Positions 17,780 through 26,398 of a DNA stretch of 64,000 nucleotides are shown here, piece after piece. Each line of letters opens with the position of its first letter. The stretch's first letter is position 1. The translations under genes were made by a program, and so were the position numbers. The DNA comes from a virus, in IMG/VR virus record IMGVR_UViG_3300043425_001539, positions 124,001 to 188,000 of that record. One strand, 5' to 3'. The notes beneath the pieces are model-generated. The model worked only from the letters and a program-made list of their open reading frames with translations, did no database searches and was not told the origin of the DNA.

Positions 17780-18304
17780 TTAAAAAGTAAGGTTGTAGTT
17801 AATAACTTTTATTGCGTAGTCATTTATACAAGGATGTCCAGTATTATACGCGCCTAATGCAAGTCTCCAATCTTTGTGTTTTTCATAAAGCATTTTCATT
17901 ATTCTCATTGATGCTTTAACATTCATGTCAATATCAGTCTGTAAATCTTCTTCAGTAAAATCCACATCAACAAAAGGATGCGCATATTTAGGCATAATTT
18001 GCATAGGCCCTACTGCGCCTGCATTTGACTTTAAAGAATGTTTGTATTTCCAATCATCAGGGCCTTTGTAGCGAGATTCTTGATACGCTATACCAAAAGC
18101 ATATTTTTTGGGTATGTTATATTCAGTAGAATATTTAGAAACATAATAATACATCTGAATACACGGAGGTGCAGATTGCAAAGTTTCAATCTTTTTTTCG
18201 TTAATATTGGTATCTTTAGGTCTTTGATAGTTATTAATTAAAAAAGATAAGCAAGATACTAATAATATACTTATAAGCACCTTGCTTATTATTTTTTTAT
18301 TCAT
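17780..18304 (-). CDS. lytic transglycosylase, predicted lipoprotein
   Basis: I use the ATG at 18304 (174 residues): the longer frame adds 21 residues overlapping the upstream gene, and this start gives a clean signal sequence, MNKKIISKVLISILLVSC. The last four residues (L-V-S-C) form a lipobox. The mature domain has the SLT/lysozyme-like motifs AYQESRYKG (catalytic Glu), AGAVGPMQIMP and ALGAYNTG. It should cleave peptidoglycan glycan strands from the periplasmic side while anchored as a lipoprotein. This differs from a free endolysin and may serve lysis or superinfection exclusion. It overlaps the upstream membrane gene by 8 nt. Confidence 0.8.
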   Translation of the reverse strand: MNKKIISKVLISILLVSCLSFLINNYQRPKDTNINEKKIETLQSAPPCIQMYYYVSKYSTEYNIPKKYAFGIAYQESRYKGPDDWKYKHSLKSNAGAVGPMQIMPKYAHPFVDVDFTEEDLQTDIDMNVKASMRIMKMLYEKHKDWRLALGAYNTGHPCINDYAIKVINYNLTF

Positions 18305-18521
18305 CATTTTTAACGGCGCTTGATTTGCTAACAGGAGTAAAAATCCAAATAAATAGTTGCAGCCCAACGGCTTCCCAGAAATTTATTTGTTTTAATCCAA
18401 AAATTGAAGGCATAAGCCAATTCCATAAAAATAATGTAGGAAATCCTAGAATAACCATGACTAAAATCATTAATCCAAAGCCACCCAAAATAATAGATAA
18501 AATAGAGGTAAATTTATTCAT
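18297..18521 (-). CDS. small two-helix membrane protein
   Basis: A 74-residue protein with two hydrophobic segments (about residues 7-30 and 48-62). Between them is LWNWLMPSIFGLKQINFWEA, a motif found in many small bacterial and phage membrane proteins. It directly precedes and overlaps the lipoprotein transglycosylase gene. A holin-like role is possible from context but not shown by sequence. Confidence 0.6.
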   Translation of the reverse strand: MNKFTSILSIILGGFGLMILVMVILGFPTLFLWNWLMPSIFGLKQINFWEAVGLQLFIWIFTPVSKSSAVKNDE

Positions 18522-18525
18522 TTTT

Positions 18526-18846
18526 TTATTTTTTTGTTAATTCATAATCCCATGTTGCATTTTTTTCAAGATATTGCCACAAATCTTCGATTGATTCGCA
18601 AATAACTTTCCCATCTGCATCAAATGCCTGTAAATCTTTACGGGTGCCCCATTTTTTGTCATAGCACCACCATTCAAATATATCTTTTCCTTCTTTGCCG
18701 TATACAGCGCCAATTAAGTGACTATTTGCTTTTTGTAATGGTTCTATAAAATTTAACGAATCAATTCCCAATTTATAAAATGCGTCAAATAATTCTTCTT
18801 GCTTTTTTAAACATTCAACCACTTCTTTAAAAACTTCCAAATTCAT
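18526..18846 (-). CDS. hypothetical protein
   Basis: A 106-residue acidic soluble protein with a Trp-rich middle (EWWCYDKKWGTRKDLQAFD). No family is recognised. It lies 4 nt from the downstream gene and 1 nt from the upstream one, in a tight run with small membrane proteins. Confidence 0.5.
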   Translation of the reverse strand: MNLEVFKEVVECLKKQEELFDAFYKLGIDSLNFIEPLQKANSHLIGAVYGKEGKDIFEWWCYDKKWGTRKDLQAFDADGKVICESIEDLWQYLEKNATWDYELTKK

Positions 18847-18847
18847 A

Positions 18848-19042
18848 TTATGTATTAATGTTTATATTTTTTATTTTTAGATGAATTATAGTTATCCAAG
18901 TTTCGATTATAATTAATTTAATGAACCAATCAAAATTCATTTTTTGCAAAACATCTGGCTTGTGCAAAGAATACAGCAATATTCCCATTAAACATGCATA
19001 TACTGCAAAATACCAATAACTAATTAATTTAGTAAATTTCAT
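18848..19042 (-). CDS. small membrane protein
   Basis: A 64-residue protein with two hydrophobic helices (about residues 7-26 and 40-56) and a polar Asn-rich C-terminus. No family is recognised. It is packed between a methyltransferase gene (6-nt gap) and a soluble hypothetical gene. Confidence 0.5.
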   Translation of the reverse strand: MKFTKLISYWYFAVYACLMGILLYSLHKPDVLQKMNFDWFIKLIIIETWITIIHLKIKNININT

Positions 19043-19048
19043 AAGGTT

Positions 19049-19573
19049 TTAGGGTTTAATCCAATACCACATATCATTAACAGATTGAATTGGATTCATA
19101 TTTAAAGAAGCTGCAAATTCAGTTATTGCTTGTTGAACTTCTGAAATTGCTTGATAGTCATGAAACGAAAAAACTCCACCTGATTTAAGTTTAGGATAAT
19201 AATTTTGACAATCCAACAAAACTTGCTCGTATGTATGTAAACCATCAATAAAAATAAAGTCGATTGAATTATCTATAAAATTATCCACTGCGTTATCAGA
19301 AAAATCTTTGTATAATACAAATCTTTCGCCGAAAGTAGCAAGCCTTTCACTCATTTTTTCAAAACAAAAATCCCTTTGACTTTGAAAAAGCTCATAATCA
19401 TTCCAATCCTTATATCCTACGTAAGGATCGACGCCATACAAAGTTAATAATGAACGATTTGATAAAAGGGCATGCGCTGTATCTCCAAGATCAACTCCTA
19501 TTTCTATTCCCTGGATTTGTTTGTTTGTAGGTAATAGATTTAATAACCCATACCCAGCAACTTGTTGTTCCAT
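19049..19573 (-). CDS. SAM-dependent methyltransferase (Methyltransf_24-like)
   Basis: A 174-residue class I methyltransferase. GIEIGVDLGDTA (residues 22-33) is the SAM-binding motif I, and DFIFIDGLHTYEQVLLD, then KLKSGGVFSFHDY, are the typical Methyltransf_24/CmcI blocks with the metal-site Asp and His. This family often methylates sugar hydroxyls, which suits its position beside the glycosylation island. The actual substrate is unknown. Confidence 0.75.
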   Translation of the reverse strand: MEQQVAGYGLLNLLPTNKQIQGIEIGVDLGDTAHALLSNRSLLTLYGVDPYVGYKDWNDYELFQSQRDFCFEKMSERLATFGERFVLYKDFSDNAVDNFIDNSIDFIFIDGLHTYEQVLLDCQNYYPKLKSGGVFSFHDYQAISEVQQAITEFAASLNMNPIQSVNDMWYWIKP

Positions 19574-19591
19574 AATATATTTTATTACTAT

Positions 19592-19792
19592 TTATCTTTG
19601 GATGATTTCTTTATCCCAATCAGAAGTATCATAATTAAATCCAATAACTACAAATTTGTCCTTGCCAGCTTTCCATTGTGTTTCTTTTAAAGAAGGCTTA
19701 TTTGTGTAAGCGTATGCGGTACCAATTTTATCAACCGCAGCAAAATTATAATTTTTTGGAATATCTTGTTTGGATAATTTTTTATTTTTCAT
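19592..19792 (-). CDS. single copy of a short 'LSxxDIP' module
   Basis: The ATG at 19792 gives 66 residues (MKNKKLSKQDIP); an ATG at 19798 is an alternative. The layout L-S-x-x-D-I-P, YNFAAVD, G-x-A-x-A-Y, then GFNYDTSDW is the same as the two tandem units in the 223-residue protein at 54.8-55.5 kb. It is a small Trp/Tyr-rich module of unknown function seen in other large phages. Overlap with the upstream gene is 11 nt. Confidence 0.6.
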   Translation of the reverse strand: MKNKKLSKQDIPKNYNFAAVDKIGTAYAYTNKPSLKETQWKAGKDKFVVIGFNYDTSDWDKEIIQR

Positions 19793-19985
19793 TATCATTA
19801 ATATTTTTTGTTGCTTTTTTCATCTCTTTGTGCATATCATATACATAGATACAAAAAAACAAGGTACTTAAAATAAAAATAGAATAGCCTCTGAATGTAT
19901 CTAATGTTAAACCATAAGCGGCTGAAATAGCAAGAAAAGTAGCCACAATAAATTTAATTACTTGACTAAAATAAAATTCTTTCAT
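19782..19985 (-). CDS. small two-helix membrane protein
   Basis: A 67-residue protein with hydrophobic segments at about residues 8-27 and 33-49 and a charged, Lys/Asn-rich C-terminal tail. No family is recognised. It overlaps both neighbours (20 nt with the GH16 gene, 11 nt with the small module gene). Confidence 0.5.
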   Translation of the reverse strand: MKEFYFSQVIKFIVATFLAISAAYGLTLDTFRGYSIFILSTLFFCIYVYDMHKEMKKATKNINDNEK

Positions 19986-20682
19986 ATTTAAAATATTTAA
20001 TTACAAAATCTGATATCGGCGGAAAAAGTTGTTTATTAACCTTTTTTGTGACTGCGTTATTAAGAATAACATTCATTCGTGTGCGGTTAAAATCTTCAAG
20101 AATTGAAGCGTCATCAATTGTTCTGACTAACTTATTATCATAATAAAATTTAACATAATCTTTTTGCCAATCAACTCGATATTTAATAAAATTTTTAGTT
20201 GGATCTTTAAACCCAAAATTATGAGTTTCTCCGCCGCAATCCATTTTTATTCCGTTTTTCTTATAATGCAAATTTGTTTCAACTTTCCAAATATTTCTTG
20301 GCTTAAGTAAATTTATGTTAAAATAATTTGGACACCAATCACTATAACCTTCAAAAACATCAATTTCAGGCGGCCAATCATCCCAGCTCCACATCCAAAA
20401 AGCAGGCCATAAATTTTTTCCATAAGGCAGCTTGGCCTCAACTTCATAACTACCATGAAAAAAGTCTCGATACGTACATGATACTAAACCTATTCCAACC
20501 GTAGATACAACATCTAAGTGTGGAAAATATCTAGGACTGTATGTTGTTTTTAAATGAAGATATCCATTGCCGTCAATCTCAACACAATGTGGATCATACC
20601 ACTGTTCAGATTTTTCGGGATGAATATCACCCCATCTTTCTTGTTTAATCCATTCGTATCCACACCAATTAATAGTTTCCAT
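19966..20682 (-). CDS. glycoside hydrolase family 16-like enzyme
   Basis: A 238-residue protein with the GH16 beta-jelly-roll pattern. FHGSYEVEAKLPYGKNLWPA leads into FWMWSW and then PEIDVFEG, where Glu106-Ile-Asp108-Val-Phe-Glu111 is the family catalytic signature E-[ILV]-D-x-x-E. GH16 enzymes cut beta-1,3/1,4-glucans, galactans and carrageenans. No signal peptide is present, so it would act in the virion or after lysis. It could be a polysaccharide depolymerase or remodel a phage or host glycan. It opens the long sugar-related region. The call is firm for the family, open for the substrate. Confidence 0.85.
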   Translation of the reverse strand: METINWCGYEWIKQERWGDIHPEKSEQWYDPHCVEIDGNGYLHLKTTYSPRYFPHLDVVSTVGIGLVSCTYRDFFHGSYEVEAKLPYGKNLWPAFWMWSWDDWPPEIDVFEGYSDWCPNYFNINLLKPRNIWKVETNLHYKKNGIKMDCGGETHNFGFKDPTKNFIKYRVDWQKDYVKFYYDNKLVRTIDDASILEDFNRTRMNVILNNAVTKKVNKQLFPPISDFVIKYFKYERILF

Positions 20683-20980
20683 TTTTTAATCTTTTTTTTA
20701 TAGGATGCATATCCAATTTATCAACATCTTTTGATAAATTAATAAACATTTTTATAGCTTTTGCAAAATACATACCTTTTCTGTTAAAATGTGAATAACT
20801 AAGATTATTAATATGTAAATCTTTAGGTCCCCACAAGATCCAGTAATTAGTTTTGCGGCTGTCTTTTACTTTAGTATTTTTTTCTTCTTTATCATTTTTT
20901 ATCAGAACTAATTGATTATTTTTTCCAATAAAGTGATTAATAATAAAACAATTTCCTAATTTGGTATGATTTATTAACAT
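20669..20980 (-). CDS. hypothetical protein
   Basis: A 103-residue basic protein (many Lys, Asn, His) with no recognised family. It overlaps the GH16 gene start by 14 nt, so it is probably co-translated with it. Confidence 0.45.
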   Translation of the reverse strand: MLINHTKLGNCFIINHFIGKNNQLVLIKNDKEEKNTKVKDSRKTNYWILWGPKDLHINNLSYSHFNRKGMYFAKAIKMFINLSKDVDKLDMHPIKKRLKNGNY

Positions 20981-20984
20981 AATT

Positions 20985-21170
20985 TTAATTTAAAGAACGT
21001 GTCATAATTTTTTGAATATTTTCTGCGTTTTGATTTTTAAGTAATTTAATGTGATTTATTAAAATACTTATTTCCTCATCTTTTTTAAGAATCAAATCGC
21101 TTTGTGATTTGATTATCTTTTCAAAAGAATCAATGATATCTTTTGCTTCTTTGACAGAGTTAATATCCAT
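20985..21170 (-). CDS. small coiled-coil protein
   Basis: A 61-residue protein with heptad-like spacing of Ile/Leu through most of its length (IIDSFEKIIK, LILKKDEEISILINHIKLL), which suggests a coiled coil. It is the first gene of its run, next to a terminator hairpin. Function unknown. Confidence 0.5.
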   Translation of the reverse strand: MDINSVKEAKDIIDSFEKIIKSQSDLILKKDEEISILINHIKLLKNQNAENIQKIMTRSLN

Positions 21171-21200
21171 AATGTTTTATTTTTATATACATATATAATA

Positions 21201-21235
21201 AAAAAGTTCAAAGGAAATTATCCTTTGAACTTTTA
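21201..21235 (-). terminator. intrinsic terminator
   Basis: Perfect inverted repeat AAAAGTTCAAAGGA / TCCTTTGAACTTTT with a 5-nt loop, followed by a T-run when read on the minus strand. It lies 14 nt beyond the stop of the glycosyltransferase-like gene at 21250 and ends the glycosylation island transcripts. Confidence 0.85.
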
Positions 21236-21249
21236 AGTTATTAACATTT

Positions 21250-21939
21250 TTATCGATATAAAGCAACCGGGTATTCTTCTAATTCCCAAGGAACCTTATT
21301 TAAGAAAAAGTTTCTGATTAAAATCATATGCGGGCAATATCTTTCATGCGCATGAATCCTTGTGTTTTCTTTTCCGTATTTAAAATCATTTAATAAAAAA
21401 TCAATAAATTCTTGTTCAAACGGAGTAGAATGTAATTTTTCAAATTCTTCATATAGAAAAAAATGTTTTGCATACTTATAAGGCATCACAGCAAACACAT
21501 CAGATATTAATCCCCACGATTCAGCAACTGAAGTTTTTACAGAATTTAATGATTGATTAATAGTAAAATTTGTTAAAAAAGCAAGATCATACCTTGAAAA
21601 AATTATATTGTCATAAGTATCTTTTGGCACTAAATTATATGCTTCTTTTCTGCCATAGTGCATTGATGCATTTTGCCACAATTTATCACTATTAGGTCCT
21701 TTTAAGAATTTCTTTTTAATTCTTGCTTCTATGTTTAAAAATTCTGAATTATCATTTAGATTTTTGCATTTTATTTGTTTAGGCTTTAATGTATCAACAA
21801 TCTTTTGATATTCTTTTTCATTATTACTCCATAAATGACAATAAACATCAAGATTATTTGCATTAATAAAATTGACTATTGTATCTGCGGTTTTTTCAAA
21901 TGTTCTAAATTCGCCCGCCAAAATTAAACAGTTTTTCAT
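21250..21939 (-). CDS. glycosyltransferase-like protein
   Basis: A 229-residue protein beginning MKNCLILAGEFRTF, with DVYCHLW near residue 32 and a YDNIIFSRYDLAFL segment. The next gene upstream has the same order (IALCFYGQPRF, DVYMHLW, YDLVFKMRTD). These two look like distant paralogues of a GT-A-like family found in capsule clusters. No classical DxD is obvious. Overlap with the upstream gene is 4 nt. Confidence 0.55.
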   Translation of the reverse strand: MKNCLILAGEFRTFEKTADTIVNFINANNLDVYCHLWSNNEKEYQKIVDTLKPKQIKCKNLNDNSEFLNIEARIKKKFLKGPNSDKLWQNASMHYGRKEAYNLVPKDTYDNIIFSRYDLAFLTNFTINQSLNSVKTSVAESWGLISDVFAVMPYKYAKHFFLYEEFEKLHSTPFEQEFIDFLLNDFKYGKENTRIHAHERYCPHMILIRNFFLNKVPWELEEYPVALYR

Positions 21940-22697
21940 TGCTCTAATTGTATCATTTGATGAAATTCATCATTTACCCAAACCCCTTGGATTCTTAACG
22001 GATTTTCTTTTCTGACTAAACCTACATTAATGAACCGATTTCTCATTAAATTGTTTATGACGCCTTCTTTGGTTAATTGAGCTTTAAGCATAGGTTCTCC
22101 GTTCATATCTACTCCTTGGTGGTAAAAGTTTGATAAGTTATCATAAGTACCAGCAATTTTATAAAAATTTTCTTGTGAAGAGATTGAAAAATTATCATTA
22201 AACCACCCCATCACAGGACAATTATCAGGAACCCAAATGCGATCGCCAACCAATTCTTTAAGTGGTCTTAATCCTTTCACGGCTGAATCGGTTCTCATTT
22301 TAAAAACCAAATCATAAGATTTTCCGCTCTGTTTTAAAAGCTCGCCTACTTGTGCTTGCGAATAATACATCCTATGAACTATTTCAGGCGAAGTAGGAGC
22401 GGGTGTTCTTGAAAAAACTTTTGAATCATTAACAAATGTTCTTTCTTCTTCAACCAGCAACGCAGCTGGTTCATAGATATCTTCAATCTTTTCCTTAATG
22501 TTTTCTATATCAATTACAGCTGAAGATTCTTCAATCGAAGTCCACGGAGACCGCATGTAATTTTTTGCATCTTTAGGTTTCCAAAGGTGCATATAAACAT
22601 CAACTTCACCTTCCGCTTTAATATCCCGTAAAAATTCCAGGATTTCAGCGTTGTTATAAAAACGGGGTTGCCCGTAAAAACATAATGCTATTTTCAT
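21936..22697 (-). CDS. glycosyltransferase-like protein, paralogue of its neighbour
   Basis: The ATG at 22697 (253 residues, MKIALCFYGQPRF) is preferred: it overlaps the upstream gene by only 4 nt and matches the paralogue start, whereas the longer frame adds ten unlike residues. Conserved points are DVYMHLW, YDLVFKMRTDSA and a later DMNGEP. It is probably a nucleotide-sugar transferase of a capsule-type family. Acceptor unknown. Confidence 0.55.
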   Translation of the reverse strand: MKIALCFYGQPRFYNNAEILEFLRDIKAEGEVDVYMHLWKPKDAKNYMRSPWTSIEESSAVIDIENIKEKIEDIYEPAALLVEEERTFVNDSKVFSRTPAPTSPEIVHRMYYSQAQVGELLKQSGKSYDLVFKMRTDSAVKGLRPLKELVGDRIWVPDNCPVMGWFNDNFSISSQENFYKIAGTYDNLSNFYHQGVDMNGEPMLKAQLTKEGVINNLMRNRFINVGLVRKENPLRIQGVWVNDEFHQMIQLEQ

Positions 22698-23581
22698 ACA
22701 AATTTGTTTGTTAAAAGTTCTTTCCAAGGTTGATATCTATCATATTGATGAACTATTGCGTACGGTTCACCCAACGCATTGCATACTTGTCCATCCTTCA
22801 TTTGAGGCAATCCACACAACATAACATCAGTAAATTTTTTATGCGCTCTAAATCTTTCATACGAATCGTATTCACTTCTTTTTTTGGTTGACCATTCAGG
22901 AGTGTTCATAGGAATTGCATACAAAGTTCCTAAATTTGCACACCACGTAGAATCTCCTCCACATATTTTGGTTTTTTCATCAAAAATTCGGCGAATTGCT
23001 AAATTATAATAGCACTGATCAACAAAAGCACCAGGGTCTTTGCCAAAATATGCAAGTTCAGCTATTGCGGTAAATACTTTAATTATCATGTCTTTTTTGC
23101 CAGCAATAATACCTGAACATAAAGTTTCATAATTTTTCATAAGATCAAAAAAGGTGTTTCCAAAATGACGTTGTAACATATCACCATTCCAATCTTCATG
23201 TTTATACTTTACTCCTTCGCCTGTTGCTATAATACTATATTCTTCAATGTTATCTTTTACCCATTTTCCTGGGTCAGATTGAAACACAACATCTCTTATG
23301 TCTGTGGTGATAACAACATCATAATTTTTCCCGTATTCACCTTCTAATATACCAGCAAAATCCAAAAATCTTTGAGTTGCAATGTTTAAATCTCCATTTA
23401 CAGTTCCTAGAATAACTCCGATATTTTGACTTTTAAGATATTCAGGTACTGTTTCGTCAATAGGATCATATACTACAACCAATACATCTCCATCAAATTC
23501 TACTTTTTTAAGACTATTTACCCAAGGTTTTAAATCATCAACTGTATAACCTCCAGCTGCTGCAATTAAACAAGTTTTCAT
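22694..23581 (-). CDS. glycosyltransferase-like protein (GT-A type)
   Basis: A 295-residue protein. It has YDVVITTDIRDVVFQSDP near residues 88-105, where the acidic D-x-R-D/DxD-like site follows two hydrophobic strands as in GT-A nucleotide-sugar transferases, and a later FVDQCYYNLAIR and HQYDR. It overlaps both flanking glycosyltransferase genes by 4 nt, so three or four are made from one message. Confidence 0.6.
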   Translation of the reverse strand: MKTCLIAAAGGYTVDDLKPWVNSLKKVEFDGDVLVVVYDPIDETVPEYLKSQNIGVILGTVNGDLNIATQRFLDFAGILEGEYGKNYDVVITTDIRDVVFQSDPGKWVKDNIEEYSIIATGEGVKYKHEDWNGDMLQRHFGNTFFDLMKNYETLCSGIIAGKKDMIIKVFTAIAELAYFGKDPGAFVDQCYYNLAIRRIFDEKTKICGGDSTWCANLGTLYAIPMNTPEWSTKKRSEYDSYERFRAHKKFTDVMLCGLPQMKDGQVCNALGEPYAIVHQYDRYQPWKELLTNKFV

Positions 23582-24732
23582 ATTTGTGACTTTTTGTGTT
23601 TAAGATAATCAAATAATTCTTTTTCGTTAAAGCGCCCAAGATTTTTTTGCGCAAACCACATATTTTTTCTAATCCGTGCTTTATTTTTTGCATCAAGTTT
23701 TGGATTTTTAAGAAGGTGCATACATGCTGTTTCACATTCTTGAAACCGACCGGTATGAAAAGCTGATACTGAAAATTCATCAAGAGCAAGAAATTCATAT
23801 GCAGCGGTTGCAATGAATAATAAATCTTTTTGAGGATAGGGAGTTTGCGCAGCAATCTTACCAAAATAATATGCATGTTCAAGCATTCGTCTTTTCCTTG
23901 CCTCAATTGCAAGAAGCCAAACAGGTTCAAGACGCCATGGTCTTAAAGACCATGCTTTCATAAGATCAGGTAAAAAATCATGCCAACTATCACCTCGATT
24001 AACTTTACCCCATCCTACCATATATTGTGCGTACCACACTTCCTCGTCCCATCCACCTGCTTCTACGCGTTTTTGATACCATTCAATTGATTTATCCCAT
24101 TGATCCGTATCTCTGTATGATTGAGCAAGATAGAACATATATCGCGCATTCCAAGGCTCATCAGCAATTCCTTGTGTTAATAAACGTATGTCCCGTTCAA
24201 ATTTGTCGTGCTTTGATCCGCCGTCGGATATATCATTAAACCACAAAGAATCCATTTTTTCTCTGGATTTAAAACCTCCTTCACAATCATAATATTCGTG
24301 AGTTACGCCGATACATCGCCATGTTTTTTGTGCATTTAATAATCGAAAGTTGTAATAACTTGTTCCATTATTTTCCTGCATCACATCGTATGCATCAATT
24401 CTTTGATCTAACATGGATTTTTTAAATCCTCTGTTTTCCAATACCATGTCAGCATCAGTAAGAAGAATCCAGTCCCCCCACTTAGTTGCATATGATAAAG
24501 CTTCGTCACGATTATGACCAAAATTAATCCAAGGTCTTTCAATTAATTCACCAGGCTTGTCTTTAAGAAATTTTTTAATTAGATCCTGTGTTCCATCAGT
24601 TGATCCAGTGTCAACTATGCACCATGTGTCAATTATATCATAAACAGATTTTAGACACCTTTCGATAATTTTTGACTCATTTTTGACAATCATATTAAGC
24701 ACGATTGTCTTGCCATTCTTTTTAATGCTCAT
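23578..24732 (-). CDS. GT2 family glycosyltransferase with C-terminal TPR-like repeats
   Basis: A 384-residue protein. The N-terminal part (residues 9-130) is a GT2 domain: LNMIVKNESKIIERCLKSV, IVDTGSTDGTQDLI and WILLTDADMVL, where D-A-D is the metal site. From about residue 190 it has helical repeats of TPR type (ARYMFYLAQSYRDTDQWDKS, then similar units). This layout resembles SunS-like and other protein- or glycan-directed GT2 enzymes with TPR tails. The TPR part may bind a protein acceptor. Confidence 0.8.
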   Translation of the reverse strand: MSIKKNGKTIVLNMIVKNESKIIERCLKSVYDIIDTWCIVDTGSTDGTQDLIKKFLKDKPGELIERPWINFGHNRDEALSYATKWGDWILLTDADMVLENRGFKKSMLDQRIDAYDVMQENNGTSYYNFRLLNAQKTWRCIGVTHEYYDCEGGFKSREKMDSLWFNDISDGGSKHDKFERDIRLLTQGIADEPWNARYMFYLAQSYRDTDQWDKSIEWYQKRVEAGGWDEEVWYAQYMVGWGKVNRGDSWHDFLPDLMKAWSLRPWRLEPVWLLAIEARKRRMLEHAYYFGKIAAQTPYPQKDLLFIATAAYEFLALDEFSVSAFHTGRFQECETACMHLLKNPKLDAKNKARIRKNMWFAQKNLGRFNEKELFDYLKHKKSQI

Positions 24733-24783
24733 TAATTTTTTGTTTTAACAATTTATATATCTTAAATTAATTATTATCAGAAA

Positions 24784-25620
24784 TTAAATCCAACCGTTTT
24801 CTTTAATTTGATTTATAACATATTCAGGAGTAATAGTTTTGGAACATTCAAATTGCTTATTAGTTCCTTTGTTTATAGGGCACCACATCCAATCCATAGG
24901 GTCAAACTTAAATTTATTAACTTCGTGAAAACAACCGTGACATACATTAGGATTTATAATTCTTACACAATCTTCAACAAATTCATTCCAAGTATGCGTT
25001 ACACCGGATATCATTACTACCTTTTTGCCCATTGCGTGTGCCACCCAAGCCATTCCTGATGAAACTCCTACAAAAAAATCAGAGTGGTAAATGTAATTCA
25101 TGGAATCTTCTATCGAATTATCCAATCTTCTAACCGCTGATTTTGGAACATAGTTCCAATTGCCCGGGACTCCAAAAGATTCACCTTGATCTATACAAAC
25201 CGGAGTTATTTCATTTTTTCTCAACATTTTACTCAAAATATCCCAACCGTTTGGATAATTCCAATATTTGCATTGAGCGGTAGTGTGCATTCCTATGGAA
25301 GCATATCTTGATTTAATAGGTCTATCTTTAGGTGTAAAATCAACTTTAGGTCTAATGTAAGTCCAGTCAGTAAACCCTAAATCCCTGGCAAAACCTTCTT
25401 GCAATGGAAGATCAAAATGATAATTAATTTCTACCACTTTATCAAATTGAACATTTACATGATCAAAATTTAACGTTGGATATGAATTTCTAAAAAGTTT
25501 AGACCAAGCGCACTCTACATAAACCTCACATTTTTCACGCTTTTGAAATTCAAGAACAGCAGGCATACCACCTATGGTATCACCCAAAGATTTAGTTGTA
25601 AATTTAACAAGTATTTTCAT
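24784..25620 (-). CDS. GT9-like heptosyltransferase with four-Cys iron finger (BAHT-like)
   Basis: The ATG at 25620 gives 278 residues (MKILVKFTTKSLGDTIGG); the stop of the upstream gene overlaps it by 1 nt. The N-terminus has the GT9 start (SLGDTIGGMPAV). The C-terminal part has SDFFVGVSSGMAWVAHAMGK and a Cys cluster CHGCF ... WCPINKGT ... FECSKTITPEYV. This arrangement matches the bacterial autotransporter heptosyltransferase family (TibC/AAH), where four Cys hold an iron atom. Those enzymes move heptose from ADP-heptose to protein Ser residues. An ADP-heptose-type synthesis pair is encoded at 47.5-48.7 kb, so donor and transferase may both be phage-made. Confidence 0.75.
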   Translation of the reverse strand: MKILVKFTTKSLGDTIGGMPAVLEFQKREKCEVYVECAWSKLFRNSYPTLNFDHVNVQFDKVVEINYHFDLPLQEGFARDLGFTDWTYIRPKVDFTPKDRPIKSRYASIGMHTTAQCKYWNYPNGWDILSKMLRKNEITPVCIDQGESFGVPGNWNYVPKSAVRRLDNSIEDSMNYIYHSDFFVGVSSGMAWVAHAMGKKVVMISGVTHTWNEFVEDCVRIINPNVCHGCFHEVNKFKFDPMDWMWCPINKGTNKQFECSKTITPEYVINQIKENGWI

Positions 25621-25874
25621 TAAAATTGTTTTAAACGGCCAGATTTCCAATCTTCCATTGTATGCTCAACATCAATTGTATGTTCACTGGAATAAAAATG
25701 CAAAATTGGTTTATCATTTTTATTTTTGCCGATTAAATTTAATCCGCACCCTTCGCATAACACAGGATAACACTCGTTTGCCTTTATCTCTTCCAAAATT
25801 TTATAAACATCAATGCCTGGTTTAATCTTTTTTCCAAACATTTCTTTTGAACATACATTGCAAAAATCTGCCAT
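25620..25874 (-). CDS. small zinc-ribbon-like protein
   Basis: An 84-residue protein with CNVC at residues 5-8 and CEGC at about residues 40-43, which could coordinate zinc. The rest is polar with a His/Glu-rich segment. Its stop overlaps the start of the heptosyltransferase-like gene. Function unknown. Confidence 0.5.
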   Translation of the reverse strand: MADFCNVCSKEMFGKKIKPGIDVYKILEEIKANECYPVLCEGCGLNLIGKNKNDKPILHFYSSEHTIDVEHTMEDWKSGRLKQF

Positions 25875-25888
25875 AATGATTTAATAAT

Positions 25889-26389
25889 TTAATATTGTGA
25901 GGTGAAAAATTTATTTGGGTATGTTATATCAAAAGAAGAATTTGTCCCGAAAGATATTGATTCAACAAAATCTTGATATTGACTTTTTAATTTAGATTCT
26001 GTCACAAAAACTTGAGTTTCAAGATCTTTAATTCTTTCCTTAAGATTATTAACATCGGACAAACCCAGCAATTTGTATAAAGAGTCAATTAAATCTTTGT
26101 TATGCAATTTAATTTCTTCTAAAATTTCTTCTGAATGATCACTTTGTAAAAGACCAACAAGCTTTTGAATGCACTGAGTTATTTCTTCTTCAATAGGATC
26201 GACAATTTCAAAATAGTCTTCGTAATTTGGTACAATAGAAAGAAATATATCTTTGGATGTATTTTCATCTAATGTTAGTGTAATATACCCATCTGACTTC
26301 CATGTTACATAAGAATCCTTACTTATGCTAAATATTTCTGTTCCATGCAAAACAAAAAAATCTTTAATTACTCTAAGTTTTTTTTCCAT
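25889..26389 (-). CDS. hypothetical protein with small barrel and coiled coil
   Basis: A 166-residue acidic protein. The first 60 residues alternate short strands, then comes a long helical region (about 65-150) with coiled-coil spacing. No family is recognised. It lies in a run of small genes between the glycosylation genes and the nucleotide-modification genes. Confidence 0.45.
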   Translation of the reverse strand: MEKKLRVIKDFFVLHGTEIFSISKDSYVTWKSDGYITLTLDENTSKDIFLSIVPNYEDYFEIVDPIEEEITQCIQKLVGLLQSDHSEEILEEIKLHNKDLIDSLYKLLGLSDVNNLKERIKDLETQVFVTESKLKSQYQDFVESISFGTNSSFDITYPNKFFTSQY

Positions 26390-26398
26390 AGTATAAAT

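Noticed and set aside
23538-23930. A 130-residue ORF overlapping the GT2/TPR gene
   Set aside because: Same strand but different frame inside a recognised glycosyltransferase; no start context or motif of its own.
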